64,000 bases of DNA from Toxorhynchites rutilus septentrionalis (taxonomy: Eukaryota; Arthropoda; Insecta; Diptera; Culicidae). Under the pieces are notes generated by a model, which had not been told where the DNA came from, ran no database searches, and saw only the letters and a program-made list of their open reading frames with translations. The translations under genes and the position numbers were made by a program. Below, piece after piece: positions 1 to 9,060 of the stretch. The first letter of the stretch is position 1. Every line of letters begins with the position of its first letter. The stretch spans positions 101,553,303 through 101,617,302 of the forward strand of contig NC_073744.1 of the NCBI RefSeq assembly GCF_029784135.1, in the 5' to 3' direction.

Positions 1-483
1 GATATAGGGGGTGAAATGGAAATCTAGGCACTGAACAAGTAGGAAAAAATGCAAGATTTGGAACGCTTATAACTCGAGCATTTCTCAATAGATCGCAAAG
101 ATTTTTGCATCAATTGATAGGAAATATATCTACGCATCTATCATAACGAATAACATTTCATTTTTCTTGAGATAAATAATTGAATAATTGTGAAATATCA
201 AGCATTGTCAAAATGCACTATGTGCCCATTTTTGATTGGTCCATTTTGTGCTCCTCAAATCGTACCGACCAAAACGGGCAACCAGAGCAGCAGCGAAATA
301 GAATTGGAAAGGAAAAAGAAAAAAATTAACGAAACATTGGTCGCAGTCTCACACATGCGTAATTCTCGAGCCAGCTAGTCAGCTTAAAAATCCCCGCTCC
401 GCTGCCGTAACGATCATTCTCATTCAAACCGTACACCACATCGTTTCGCATCACAACACATCAACAAACCAACCCAAGCAGCC
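1..483 (+). repeat. 5' flank and leader of the form I H2A repeat
   Basis: This stretch is the upstream part of the form I H2A pseudogene that follows. The same sequence returns in reverse order at 27206-27640, and parts of it at 21785-22025 (opposite strand) and 37221-37375. The last 60 bases before the ATG at 484 are an A/C-rich leader that is conserved in the other form I copies. I see no clear TATA box; a weak TTAAAAA lies near 386. The window starts inside this repeat: other copies continue outward through a GACGTAGTCCTACGTC palindrome. The small open frame at 190-378 has no recognisable product. Confidence 0.6.
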
Positions 484-493
484 ATGTCTGGAC

Positions 494-861
494 CAAGGCG
501 CTTGTATAAATGTATAACAGGTGAAGCAACATCATCACTTTAAAGAGAAGGGGATTACGGTTTGTGGAGCGGGGGTTGTTTGTTTTGTTATTGCTAGGAT
601 ACGCCATTTTTGCATTTTCACATGCGAGAGTAGTGGATGAACTGGATGGGAAGGAAATTCTACAAAATCATCCCTTCTTTTTCACATACATTCGCGAAAG
701 CCGAACATAGTAGGCATCGTTCGAATAAGCGTCGTAGCAGTTTGTAGAGAGCCGCCGGCAGCGTTCTGATGCTGTTTGTAAACAATACCGACAGCAATTC
801 CAATATGGCTGAAAGTGCATTCCATATGATTGTTTCACCTGGTATATATAGAGGCGCCTTG
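494..861. mobile_element. 368-bp MITE with 8-bp target duplication
   Basis: The octamer GTCTGGAC is at 486-493 and again at 862-869, flanking a segment that starts CAAGGCGCTT and ends in the inverted form AGGCGCCTTG. The inverted similarity continues inwards through a TATA-rich stretch to CAGGTGAA. Removing the insert and one octamer restores the H2A start (ATG, Ser, Gly, His). Eight-base duplications are typical of hAT and P superfamilies; the superfamily is not settled here. No transposase is visible, so it is non-autonomous. The TATATATA at 843-850 belongs to its terminal repeat. Confidence 0.8.
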
Positions 862-1297
862 GTCTGGACATGGTAAAGGAGGAAAAGTAAAGGGAAAGGC
901 AAAATCACGCTCGAACCGTGTTGATCTGGAGTTCCCCGCAAGGGTAGCTAGGCCGAGCGCGTTAGTACCAGTGCACCAGTCCACCTAGCCGGCGTTATAT
1001 AGTTTCGGCCGCCGAAGTGATCGAGTTGGCTGGTAAAGCTGCCCGCGACAATAAGAAAACCCGCATTCGGAACAGAACAAATTCGGTTCGGTGGACATCG
1101 AGACAACAGGCAGTTGCAGCGAGTGGCGAGTGGCAAACGCAATCGCAAAACGGCAGCAGGTATCAGAAGAAAAAAGTTTGTTCTTTATACAAACTGCTTT
1201 GGTGGCAAATCAAGAACAAGGCGGCATCGAGGGCGTTCGAAATGATTTTTTTCAAAACCACGAATACTAAGTCTTCTAAATTGGAACCATAAAACAA

Positions 1298-1313
1298 GGC
1301 GCTTTTCAGGGCC
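1298..1313 (+). promoter_or_regulatory. Histone mRNA 3' stem-loop (degenerate)
   Basis: GGCGCTTTTCAGGGCC has the histone stem-loop architecture (six-base arms, TTTC loop) with one mismatched pair. It would be bound by SLBP and direct U7-dependent 3' cleavage. It closes the form I H2A pseudogene. The same variant occurs at 22392-22407 and inverted at 25665-25680 and 36926-36941. Confidence 0.75.
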
Positions 1314-1319
1314 ATTCAA

Positions 1320-1960
1320 CCTTCCAAAAAAGAGTTTAGGAAATACAGTTCAATGCTTTCTAAAACAATATCCAAAATTATAATGAAACACAAATTGATT
1401 TTTTCATAATTTTTTGCCAGGATATGATGAGTATGTGAATTTGGCAGTTGTTCTGAGCTTATTGATTTTCACCAATTCTTAAATTGCTTCTAGATTGAAA
1501 GTACAGTAATTTACAATTAGTTCGACATTTAGCTAATTGGACGGACCTGTAATGCGACATATTTAGTTGGACATTTTTGTAAACATAGAGTTCGGGGTCC
1601 AAATTATGACCCCACATTGAAAGTCGACACTGTACCACTGTCATCGCAAATGTTCAATTACAGGTTAAAATTACCTCCAATCCGATACTGAGTGGTGGTA
1701 ATGCGACGTGCCATTGAATGTAATTTACTGTAAAATATGTCACAAGCTGGAGGGGAAGAAATTTTCCAACTGTGAAAGCTGTGGCGAGTGGCAAATGCAA
1801 TCGCTAAACAGAAAGGTTTAGCCGAACAAGATGGGGATATCGAGTGATAACAAAACAATAAACTCTTTAGATTGAAGATAATTTTGTGATCCTGAAAAGG
1901 ATCCTTTTTAGCCTGCATGTGAATCCAACTAGCGAACAAATCGTAATGAATGTATTTTGT
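1320..1960 (+). repeat. Histone-unit spacer repeat
   Basis: Non-coding spacer between the form I and form II H2A copies. Close copies lie at 28256-28870 and 37376-37912 (same orientation) and at 25235-25660, 36250-36920 and 57600-57930 (opposite). It contains an inverted histone stem-loop at 1888-1903 and, at 1947-1958, TGAATGTATTTT, the site that LINEs B, C and D occupy in other copies; here it is empty. I see no coding content. Confidence 0.7.
1888..1903 (-). promoter_or_regulatory. Histone-type stem-loop facing away from the H2A genes
   Basis: On the minus strand this reads GATCCTTTTCAGGATC, a perfect six-pair stem with TTTC loop. It points opposite to both H2A pseudogenes of the unit, so it would end a minus-strand histone transcript whose body is no longer there. 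Copies near 28808, 36294, 37853 and 57616 keep this orientation relative to the unit, mostly with one changed base. Confidence 0.6.
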
Positions 1961-2063
1961 TGCTATCGCTCCCTTTTAACGCTCATTCGTTCGTCTCGTT
2001 GGACTCGCCCCTCTGGCTGAGTCTGCCGATTTGTCTCTATCCTGTGAGTGTGTACCGCTAGAG

Positions 2064-2070
2064 TATAAAA
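2064..2070 (+). promoter_or_regulatory. TATA box of form II H2A promoter
   Basis: TATAAAA in the context GAGTATAAAACACGCGG, about 75 bases before the remnant H2A coding start. The same box and surroundings are kept at 28985-28991, 52938-52944 and, on the minus strand, 57442-57448 and 61656-61662. Confidence 0.65.
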
Positions 2071-2141
2071 CACGCGGACCCCAAAAAAATATCTTATTTT
2101 CTTTCAAACCGTAAACCCGTGTGGTTGTACGGCATCGGCAT

Positions 2142-2604
2142 CGTGGACGTAACAAGGGAGGACAAGTTAAGGGAAAGGCAAAGTCTCACTCGAACCGTGC
2201 AGGTCTCTAGTTCCCTGTTGGTCGCATTCACTGATTGCTTCGCAAGGGTAACTAGGCCGAACGGATTGGTGCCGGAGCACCTAACAGCGATTATAGAGTT
2301 TTGGCCGTCGGAGTGCAAAGCTGCTCACGACAATCAGAAAACCCGCATCAAGAACAGAGCAGCTTCGTTTCGGCGCTCATCAAGGCAACAATTAGTTTCA
2401 GTGAGTGGCAAAGTGTTTCTCCGGCACGTCGCATTAAATGTAATTTACTGAACAACATGTCACAAGCTGGATGGGAAGAAATTTTCCAACTGTGAAAGCT
2501 GTGGCGAGTGGCAAACGCAATAGCTAAACAGGAAGGTTTAACCGATCAAGATGAGAATATCGAGTGATAACAAAAACACAATACCAAAGGTTCTTTTCAG
2601 AACC
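2142..2604 (+). pseudogene. Histone H2A pseudogene, form II
   Basis: Reading from the former start (ATG lost) the frame gives the H2A tail [27 protein letters not shown], then a TGA where Arg belongs, LLRKGN, a TAG where Tyr belongs, AERIGAGAP, and a local deletion. KAAHDNQKTRI follows in a shifted frame. Both stops are shared with the copies at 29.1, 53.1, 57.3 and 61.5 kb, so they predate the amplification. The rest up to the stem-loop at 2589-2604 no longer reads as the H2A C-terminus. The LIKATI string seen in one frame recalls H2A.Z, but it is out of frame with the histone core and I do not use it. Confidence 0.85.
2589..2604 (+). promoter_or_regulatory. Histone mRNA 3' stem-loop, form II
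   Basis: GGTTCTTTTCAGAACC, a perfect six-base stem with TTTC loop and the usual A/C-rich flanks. Identical hairpins end every form II copy (29531-29546, 53485-53500; inverted 56887-56902, 61101-61116) and also occur at 20632-20647 and inverted at 23860-23875. Confidence 0.85.
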
Positions 2605-2796
2605 ATCAATATATTCATAAAGAGTAAACAGTAAACTAATCCATTTTTCAGGTAGATAGGTAGGTATTCACGTAGGTGAAGAAAATAAAACAATATATTT
2701 AAAATATATATTTAACAAAAGCTGTCCCCTTTGTATAGTCCTACGTCACTCCGGTTATGTCCCCGACATTACCCACCCGTCTTTTTCATCTTTGAA
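2605..2796 (+). repeat. Terminal block of histone unit with sharp edge
   Basis: The AT-rich tail after the stem-loop runs through TAGTCCTACGTCA and ends with ATTACCCACCCGTCTTTT. This same edge abuts unrelated DNA at 21034, 23690, 29727, 53680 and 56712, so it behaves as a true terminus rather than a random breakpoint. Confidence 0.65.
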
Positions 2797-4099
2797 TTTT
2801 CGTTTCTGTCTGTATGACCAGAATCTGTGGTTTTGCTGCGAAAATTACGGTGATCGTAATATTGTTGGTTGATGTTCCTCCGGAAAATTCAGTTTCATAT
2901 CCAGTTGTTTTAAATAGACATGTTGCAAGCGGTGTCGATTCTCTCGCGTTTGGTTTTATATTTTAGCAATGTCACGTGTCTTTTTTTTTTCTTTATAAGC
3001 GAGTTATGAAGTATTTCTTGAATATACTTTTTGAAGAGCTCTATTGTCTGGGCAACGATTAGATTTCAGTTTGGTGCGTAATACGGTTTTCTATTATTTG
3101 TTTGAATTTTGGACTGTATTTTTATCCATTATTGTCTGCGGTTGCTTTAGGCACTGATGGTATGCTAATCGGAGATGCGGTAGCAGCGCAGTACGTCATT
3201 TTGTGGGTTTTCATTAACTTCTTTATAGTTGAAGATAAATCGAATAACATCGATTTTCTCGTGTTTCGGGAGGAGTAGAATGAGCAATAACGATTCGTTG
3301 CTGACTGCTTTTTTTTTGCGTAAAATTTTCCATAATGTTGAGAAACATCGATCCACCCGTCTTTGTTTTATGATGTTATTAAACTTTGCAGTTCATTCAC
3401 TTCTATTGAGAAACCTGATACGATTTCTGTGAGATGCTTGGGCTAAACTAATAACTCATTTTGTAGATGATTTTCGACAACCGCTTATTAAATGTCCTGT
3501 TCGTAATCCTCAGCTACTGTGTGTTGTGGTTTCCAGCTTTCCACATCTAATCTGTGTTTAAAATGTTTTTCCTGCTTCTACAACTATCTCACTTAAGCTA
3601 ATGTGTATTTCAGCATAGTTTGAATTTGCAACCGTGGATTGGTCAAAGGGTTACAATAATTTGAAATGAATAAAGTAATAATGTATAGATAATTTCTTAT
3701 ATTCTACAATGTATTCTCATAAGAGTTAGAAGATGATAATTATGCTGGTCAGATGTTCCTAATTCCTAGTTATCGATTTTTTTTTAAAAAAACGGTTCCT
3801 ATCTCTATTTATATTATTTAGTAGATTTCCTTTTTTTATTGTTGTCTACAATCGTCGTTATATTATGTCCTTTCTTGTTTTAGTAATTTCTCCAAGAAAG
3901 GGGAATATTCATTTTGATTTTTTGATTTTTTTTTTTTGGGTTTTAGAATAGGTGTTTCCTTTGTTCTGGGCCAATGGTTGTGAGTGAACCTGTAATAAGT
4001 TAAGAATGTATTAGTTATATTGCGATAATGTTGAAAGTCCGAAGCTCTTGGTCCTAGATGGCTGGTCTGTACTTCCTGTAATTATAGAGAATATTATTA
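2797..4099. other. AT-rich DNA, probably distal part of the gypsy element
   Basis: No convincing coding region. The stretch lies between the histone-unit edge and the end of the integrase frame, where a gypsy element would carry env or 3' UTR and the second LTR. The sequence of the single LTR at 8415-8695 does not recur here, so the 3' LTR is absent or not recognisable. Frames of about 65 residues exist but match nothing I know. Confidence 0.4.
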
Positions 4100-4109
4100 G
4101 TGTTTGAAT

Positions 4110-6139
4110 TCAATTTCTTAAACGTTTAATTTTATTTTCGTGTCGTTTCACGTTTCTGGGTATTTTGAATGTTTTGCTGTGGTTCTCTATGCACTTTGAT
4201 AATGTGAATCGGGGATCTACTTTTTTTCTGGTAGCTTTCTTTATAAAAACGTCTTGATCGGTTTCTATGGTTGGAGGGTTTTCCTTTTCGTCGTTGTGTT
4301 TTTCCATGTTTTTCTTTGACTTTAACAGATTAACCATGACTTCGTCGAATACCTTTTGGGCAGCTTCGGAAATTTCCGCTGGATTAAAGAGGTTCCTCTG
4401 ATTGAATATGACCTCATTTGGTTTGAAGGAAGTGGACGAATGTACTGTTTCGTTATATAGAGACGTAATCATTGCTATGATCTGTGAGGAGGTTAATGTT
4501 GGGTATTTATGTTTATTTGTGTTAAAAAGCTCAATAACTGTACTGTGTGTTTTTTCTATTTGTCCATTCGATTCAGAGGAGGATGCGAATTCCATCTCAA
4601 TTCCAAGATTTCCTAGAAAGCCTTTCAATTGTATACTAGTAAAAGATGCTTCGTGGTCACAAACGATTGTTTGTGGTATTCCGAAGTTTGCAAAGTATGT
4701 TGTGAGGGCATTTTGTATGTCGATTGTGTTTCTTGTTTCTATTCTTAATAATTGTAAGTGTTTAGAAAAAGCACAAATAAGGGAGAGGTAATTATTTTTA
4801 TCCATCCCGAAAATATCCATATGAACTCTTCGGAATGGGCATTTTTCTATTGGTCTCTCGGTGAAGTGTATAAAATAATCTGTCGATGCGTCGGCAGAAT
4901 GAATCGTGTTCGTTGCAGATTGTGAGGCATTATTTTGCAAAGATTCGGTACCAGTGGGGTTGATTTCATTATTGTTAGTTTCTACTTTTCTGCTTAGTGC
5001 ATCGGCAACTACATTTGTTTTGCCGGTTCTATATTGCACTGTATAGTCATAATTTTCTAATTCTAGTCTCCATCGAAGAATTTTCGAGTTTTTGTTTGAA
5101 TTTTTAATAAAAGTGAGTGGTTTGTGGTCGGTTATAAGGGTAAATTTGTTACCGTACAAGTATGGCTTAAATTTTTCAATTGCCCAAATAATTGCTAGTG
5201 CCTCCTTCTCTGTTGTGGAATAATTTATTTCGTGTTTATTAAGGGTTCTTGATGCAAATGCAACTGGGTGATCTCGTCCTTCGAGTATTTGAGACAAAAC
5301 TGCTCCTAAGGTGTAATTTGAGGTATCCGTCGTAAGAATAAATGCTTTTTAGAAATTTGGGTAAAATAATATGGAGTTGGCTGTTAAAATTTTCTTGCTT
5401 TTTTCGAAAGCTTGTATATACAGTTCGCCGTTGATTTCTAGTTCTTTATTTTTCCTCAAGTACTTGGTCAATGGTTGAGTGAGTTTGGAATAATCTTTGA
5501 TAAATCTTCTATAGTAACATAAAAGACCCAAAAATTGTTTTATTTCTTCATGTGATTTTGGTAGGTTCCATTTTTGAATTTCCTTCAATTTTTCAGGATT
5601 TGGCTTAATTCCTTCTGCAGTGATAATGTGTCCTAAAATTTTACAATCCCTTTTCAGAAACTCACACTTGTCTAGCTGTATTTTTAAGTTAGACAATACT
5701 ATTTTATCGAGAACTTTTCCTATGTTTTCTAGGTGTTTGTTTAAACTATCACCAAATATTACGATGTCGTCTAAATATAAGAAACATATTTTAACGATGA
5801 GGCCTTCTAGAATAGAGTTCATCGCTCTCTGAAAGTTAGTGGATGCTATTTTTAATCCAAACGGCATCCGCGGAAATTCATAGCGTTCTAAGTCAGCGTT
5901 GAAAGGTGTCAGTTGTCTAGAATTTTCATCAAGTTCTAACCCAAATTTTAAATTTAGTGTTGTGAAATAGCATGATCTTCCTAGATTATCCAAAATATCT
6001 TCTATTTGTGGTGTAGGATGTTGATCGGCTGCTGTATTCATTTCGTGTTTAATTTTGGTGGTAGATGTCAACGTACCGTTATTTCTATGGATCACTTTAT
6101 CGTATTTAGCGAGTGTTTCTAGAGTTTTTAATTTTTCAA
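4110..6139 (-). pseudogene. pol: Gypsy pol: reverse transcriptase, RNase H, integrase
   Basis: Copies genomic RNA into DNA and integrates it. The RT part (6095-5349 and somewhat upstream without ATG) shows the palm motif FLYLDDIVIFG, preceded by the FGL-IA-TNFQRAMN segment. A TAA stop at 5349-5351 separates it from the RNase H part, which continues in the same frame (HPVAFASRTLN, YSTTEKEALAI). Integrase follows with its acidic triad visible as MDIFGMD, CDHEASF and NGQIEKTH. The frame upstream of 6095 stays open back to the end of gag and is +1 relative to gag; whether that is programmed or an indel cannot be decided. With the stop, the copy looks inactive. Confidence 0.8.
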
Positions 6140-6141
6140 AT

Positions 6142-7998
6142 TCAGATAGGTGTTCTGTTTTTTATCAAAGTTCTAATAGTTTCTAAAGATATTTCTTCTG
6201 ATACGTTTATCGGAGAGAAAAAATCTTGATTTCGAAAGTTTTTTGCTAAATATTTAGTTCCAGAAAGTATATCCGGAATAATGGGCTCATTTTCTCTTGT
6301 AGTAAAAGAGGTATTAATGTCTTTTGATTTATACAAGCCAGGCTCCATTGAAAAATCTTTGTAAAGTTTGGTTTGTTTGTCTCCGATTTGGTCGTTGGAT
6401 AAGCTTATAATGTGATTAAATTGCTTCGGTTGATTTTTAATGTAGTATTTATGGAATTCAACAGTTTTTCCAAGCAGATTCAAAGTTGATTTATTATAGT
6501 CTATAATAGCGTTACATTGGGAAAGATATTCGGATCCTATGAGGCCATGAAAAAAATCATGAAAATCCAATTCATAGAGTTTTAGTGCTGGTAGATCTGC
6601 TCCAAGTAGGGTGGCTATGCCTTTTGATGAAATTTTTTGACTTCCGCAAAAGTTTTTCATTAATGTTGGTTCGATTTTCCTAGCTTTTTTCAGAATTCCA
6701 GGTCGCAAAATATTTTTATTTGCCCCCGAATCAATTAGAACATTTAAAATACTATTATCATCAGTATTACAAATTTTTAGATATGGTAAAAAGTTATGTT
6801 CCATTGCTTTAACGTTTTTGGGTTTGCTGATTTTATCATGTAAAAAATTAGCTTCCAGAGTGTTTTCTTCATTCGTATCTTCCTCTTGATCGTTCGATAT
6901 GATTTGCTCTGGTTCATGTTGCGAGCTTTGAACATGTGTTTGATAATAATTGGATCGATTGGATATTGATTGACTCTCTTTGAAACGTTTATAATTTCGT
7001 CTGGTGTCATCAGACGGGTTAATTTTGTTCTTATTTAAATCTTTGTGGGAATATTGATTTTGTGGACTTTGTTGTGCAGCAGAAATTATTTCTGATGACA
7101 CGAATTTGCATAGAAAAGCGTACGCGCTTTCTAAATTTTCTGGTCCTGCTGCTTGAGCAAAACCGAAGTATGGATGTTTGAGTCCCGCGATGAATGCAGC
7201 TAATGCATCGTCATCTATAAATTTGCAAATTACTTTCCAGCTGTTGTTGTATTCTGGATTTTGTTTTGCTCTTGTCTTTATATTTTGCACGATATCTTTC
7301 GTACGTCTATAATATTTATGGATATTCATATCCGCGTTTTGTTTGTTGGCCCAAAGCTGTGCTTTGTATGTTGCAAGTTCTTGACGATCGCCAAATGCTT
7401 CAATGAGAACATGTTTGACGTCCTCAAAAATAAGGGTGTTGCCTGCGAGACAGACCACTTCTTTCGCATTACCTACAATTTTGTTCAGGACCGCCTGTAC
7501 GTAAATTCCATACATTTGTTCGCTCACAATTTTCTCGAAAACATGGAGTGTATTTTCAGCTGTAGTAAGCCAAGACTGTAATTGCTTCCGATTCCCGTCG
7601 TAAGTAGGTGTTGATTTAATTGGATCGGGTATCCGAAAAACATCATTCGTTTTAGATATTTGAGGCATGGTGGAAACAAAAGATACATTCGATGTTGAAG
7701 GGTTAATCAGGTTTCGGAATAAATGATCGTTTCTTTGTTGCCTTAACGATATTTGTTTCATATTCGTTGCTAATGAATTTATTTCAACAACTAATTGCTT
7801 CAAGAGCAGTTGTGATGATTGATTCTGTTGTCCCTCCATATCTTGAATGGGTAAATTTTCTGAATCGACTTTGAGGTTTCCAACTGGAATGTTCGATAAA
7901 TCTCCTGAGTCGTTAGAGCAGTCGCTGTTACTATCACTATGTTCGTCGTCGCTTCTTGGTAAGCATGGCGCGAATAAGTTTTTCCGTAACTGGCTCAT
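6142..7998 (-). CDS. gag: Gypsy gag-protease polyprotein
   Basis: A 618-residue open frame starting at an ATG just inside the leader. Residues about 1-330 form a capsid-like part without a zinc knuckle: an acidic Ser/Asp-rich N-terminus, a Gln-rich helix near 55-100, then a helical region with LQSWLTTAEN and YRRTKDIV. A charged linker follows. An aspartic protease is marked by LIDSGANKNIL (catalytic Asp near residue 423) and GLIGSEYLSQCNAIIDY. The frame ends shortly before the RT domain. The assignment rests on the DSG motif and the adjacency to pol; finer clade placement is open. Confidence 0.75.
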   Translation of the reverse strand: MSQLRKNLFAPCLPRSDDEHSDSNSDCSNDSGDLSNIPVGNLKVDSENLPIQDMEGQQNQSSQLLLKQLVVEINSLATNMKQISLRQQRNDHLFRNLINPSTSNVSFVSTMPQISKTNDVFRIPDPIKSTPTYDGNRKQLQSWLTTAENTLHVFEKIVSEQMYGIYVQAVLNKIVGNAKEVVCLAGNTLIFEDVKHVLIEAFGDRQELATYKAQLWANKQNADMNIHKYYRRTKDIVQNIKTRAKQNPEYNNSWKVICKFIDDDALAAFIAGLKHPYFGFAQAAGPENLESAYAFLCKFVSSEIISAAQQSPQNQYSHKDLNKNKINPSDDTRRNYKRFKESQSISNRSNYYQTHVQSSQHEPEQIISNDQEEDTNEENTLEANFLHDKISKPKNVKAMEHNFLPYLKICNTDDNSILNVLIDSGANKNILRPGILKKARKIEPTLMKNFCGSQKISSKGIATLLGADLPALKLYELDFHDFFHGLIGSEYLSQCNAIIDYNKSTLNLLGKTVEFHKYYIKNQPKQFNHIISLSNDQIGDKQTKLYKDFSMEPGLYKSKDINTSFTTRENEPIIPDILSGTKYLAKNFRNQDFFSPINVSEEISLETIRTLIKNRTPI

Positions 7999-8392
7999 TA
8001 TATTATTTTATGTATTATTTTTTTTTCAAAATTTCCAACTCGGCGCCTATCTGGTAGTACGTCGAAATTAGAGCAGAAAAATCGTCTATCTGGTAGTGCG
8101 ACCTTTCTGCAGAGATTAAGCGTCTATTTGTTAGTGCGCGAAATCTCCTCGCAAGTAATTTTAACTTGGTTAGTGGGAGCACTGAAGAAAATTAAAAAAA
8201 CTTACGGTTTTCTGCTAATCGTGTCCTGGTTCTGGCTGACGATGCTGGTGCTCCAGATGATCGGTGCCGGGGGATCCTCAATTCAAACGGCAGTTTTAAA
8301 CTTTCTCGCCGCCGATGCTTTCGCGGAATCACTTTCGTATTAAAAAAACACTTTCCACTGTTAAAACACGCGATCACTCAGCCTGTTCCGGA

Positions 8393-8403
8393 CGGCTGCG
8401 CCA
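8393..8403 (-). promoter_or_regulatory. Primer-binding site of the gypsy element
   Basis: TGGCGCAGCCG on the minus strand, 11 bases inside the LTR. It has the TGGCGC start of tRNA-primed gypsy elements and resembles the complement of a tRNA-Ser 3' end, with one difference from the form I remember. Function is inferred from position. Confidence 0.5.
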
Positions 8404-8414
8404 ATAATGAGTCT

Positions 8415-8695
8415 AGTTAATTCATTTTAAAAAACTAACTTTATTTGTTCACAATCTTTGTTCTTAACGCTACAAAGGATCGGATGAGACTAACTATAAA
8501 AACTAAACTCTTGTTCCCTGCTTGTGGTGCTGGAGGAAGCCACGCTGCTAGAGGTCTGTTACCTGGTATTTGCTTACCCTCTTTTGTGGGTATGTGATCC
8601 ATTATCTGCCTGCTCGATGTTTACCTGCTCGATGTTTGTCTTCTCTTGTTTGTATTAGTGTCCACGTTATCTGGTACAGTCATGCAGTTATAACT
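8415..8695 (-). repeat. 5' LTR of the gypsy element
   Basis: A 281-bp segment whose minus strand begins AGTTATAACTGC and ends GAATTAACT, matching the AGTTA...TAACT ends of gypsy-group LTRs. AATAAAG occurs near the inner end. The outer flank ATATACC suits the TA-rich targets of this group. Without a second copy the exact borders are provisional. Confidence 0.55.
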
Positions 8696-8700
8696 ATATA

Positions 8701-8753
8701 CCTAATAGCGGTTATAGAATTTCGGCCGCCGGAGTGCTCGAGTTGGGTTGCAA
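8701..8753 (+). pseudogene. Histone H2A fragment
   Basis: About 53 bases matching the middle of the other H2A copies (from the Y-L-A-V-E segment to the LEL-CK segment). It is cut by the gypsy LTR on the left and by mariner sequence on the right. Confidence 0.6.
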
Positions 8754-9060
8754 ACTTTTGGCGATGAAGCTCCATCAAAAACCACTGTGTATCGCTGGTA
8801 TAGTGAATTCAATCGTGGTCGTAGTTCGCTGTCCGACGAGTTTCGTGAAGGTCGTCCAAAATCGACTGTACTGCCAGAAAACATCGATGCTGTGCACGAA
8901 ATGATTAAGCAAGATCGTCATGTAACCTATTGTGAGATTGAGGCATCCCTAAGCATTAGTTCCACCAGCATATATGCGATTTTACATGAACACTTAGTTG
9001 TGCGAAAATTATGTTCACGTTGGATCCCACATAATTTGACAATCGCTAAAAAAAAACAGG
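8754..9060 (+). pseudogene. mariner transposase, N-terminal fragment
   Basis: An open frame of about 100 residues with the mariner DNA-binding domain: FGDEAPSKTTVYRWYSEF, GRSSLSDE-REGRPK, the helix-turn-helix ISSTSIYAILHEHL and the WIPHNLT linker. It lacks the start codon region and stops before the D,D34D catalytic core, so it cannot transpose. The frame enters from H2A sequence without an ATG. The C-terminal half of a similar mariner is at 60015-60462. Confidence 0.8.

Larger units (their letters stand above)
484..1313 (+). pseudogene. Histone H2A pseudogene, form I, split by a MITE
   Basis: Replication-dependent histone H2A, the nucleosome core histone that pairs with H2B. ATG and codons 2-3 (Ser-Gly) are at 484-492. 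A 368-bp MITE plus an 8-bp duplication interrupts codon 4, and the reading resumes at 870 with the H2A N-tail ([17 protein letters not shown]). The QFPVG and docking segment is damaged. Further on GNYAERV appears with Tyr as a TAG stop, then APV-L, then after a frameshift ELAGKAARDNKKTRI. The C-terminal third is not recognisable. A histone-type 3' hairpin ends it at 1298-1313. Identity as H2A is firm from the tail and the LELAGNAARDNKKTRI core; the copy is certainly dead. Confidence 0.85.
4100..8695 (-). mobile_element. Ty3/gypsy LTR retrotransposon, incomplete
   Basis: Minus-strand order: LTR (8695-8415), primer-binding site, leader, gag-protease (7998-6142), reverse transcriptase, RNase H, integrase (to 4110). 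RT-RH-IN order identifies Ty3/gypsy. The LTR interrupts an H2A fragment at its TATACC sequence (8701 onward). pol has at least one stop, and no 3' LTR is visible. There is no recognisable envelope gene. Confidence 0.8.

Noticed and set aside
843..850. TATA box of the form I H2A gene
   Set aside because: TATATATA belongs to the terminal repeat of the MITE at 494-861 and has an inverted partner at its other end.
6130..6160. Minus-1 frameshift signal (A AAA AAC) between gag and pol
   Set aside because: The heptamer is present, but pol is in the +1 frame and the minus-1 frame hits a stop after about 12 codons.
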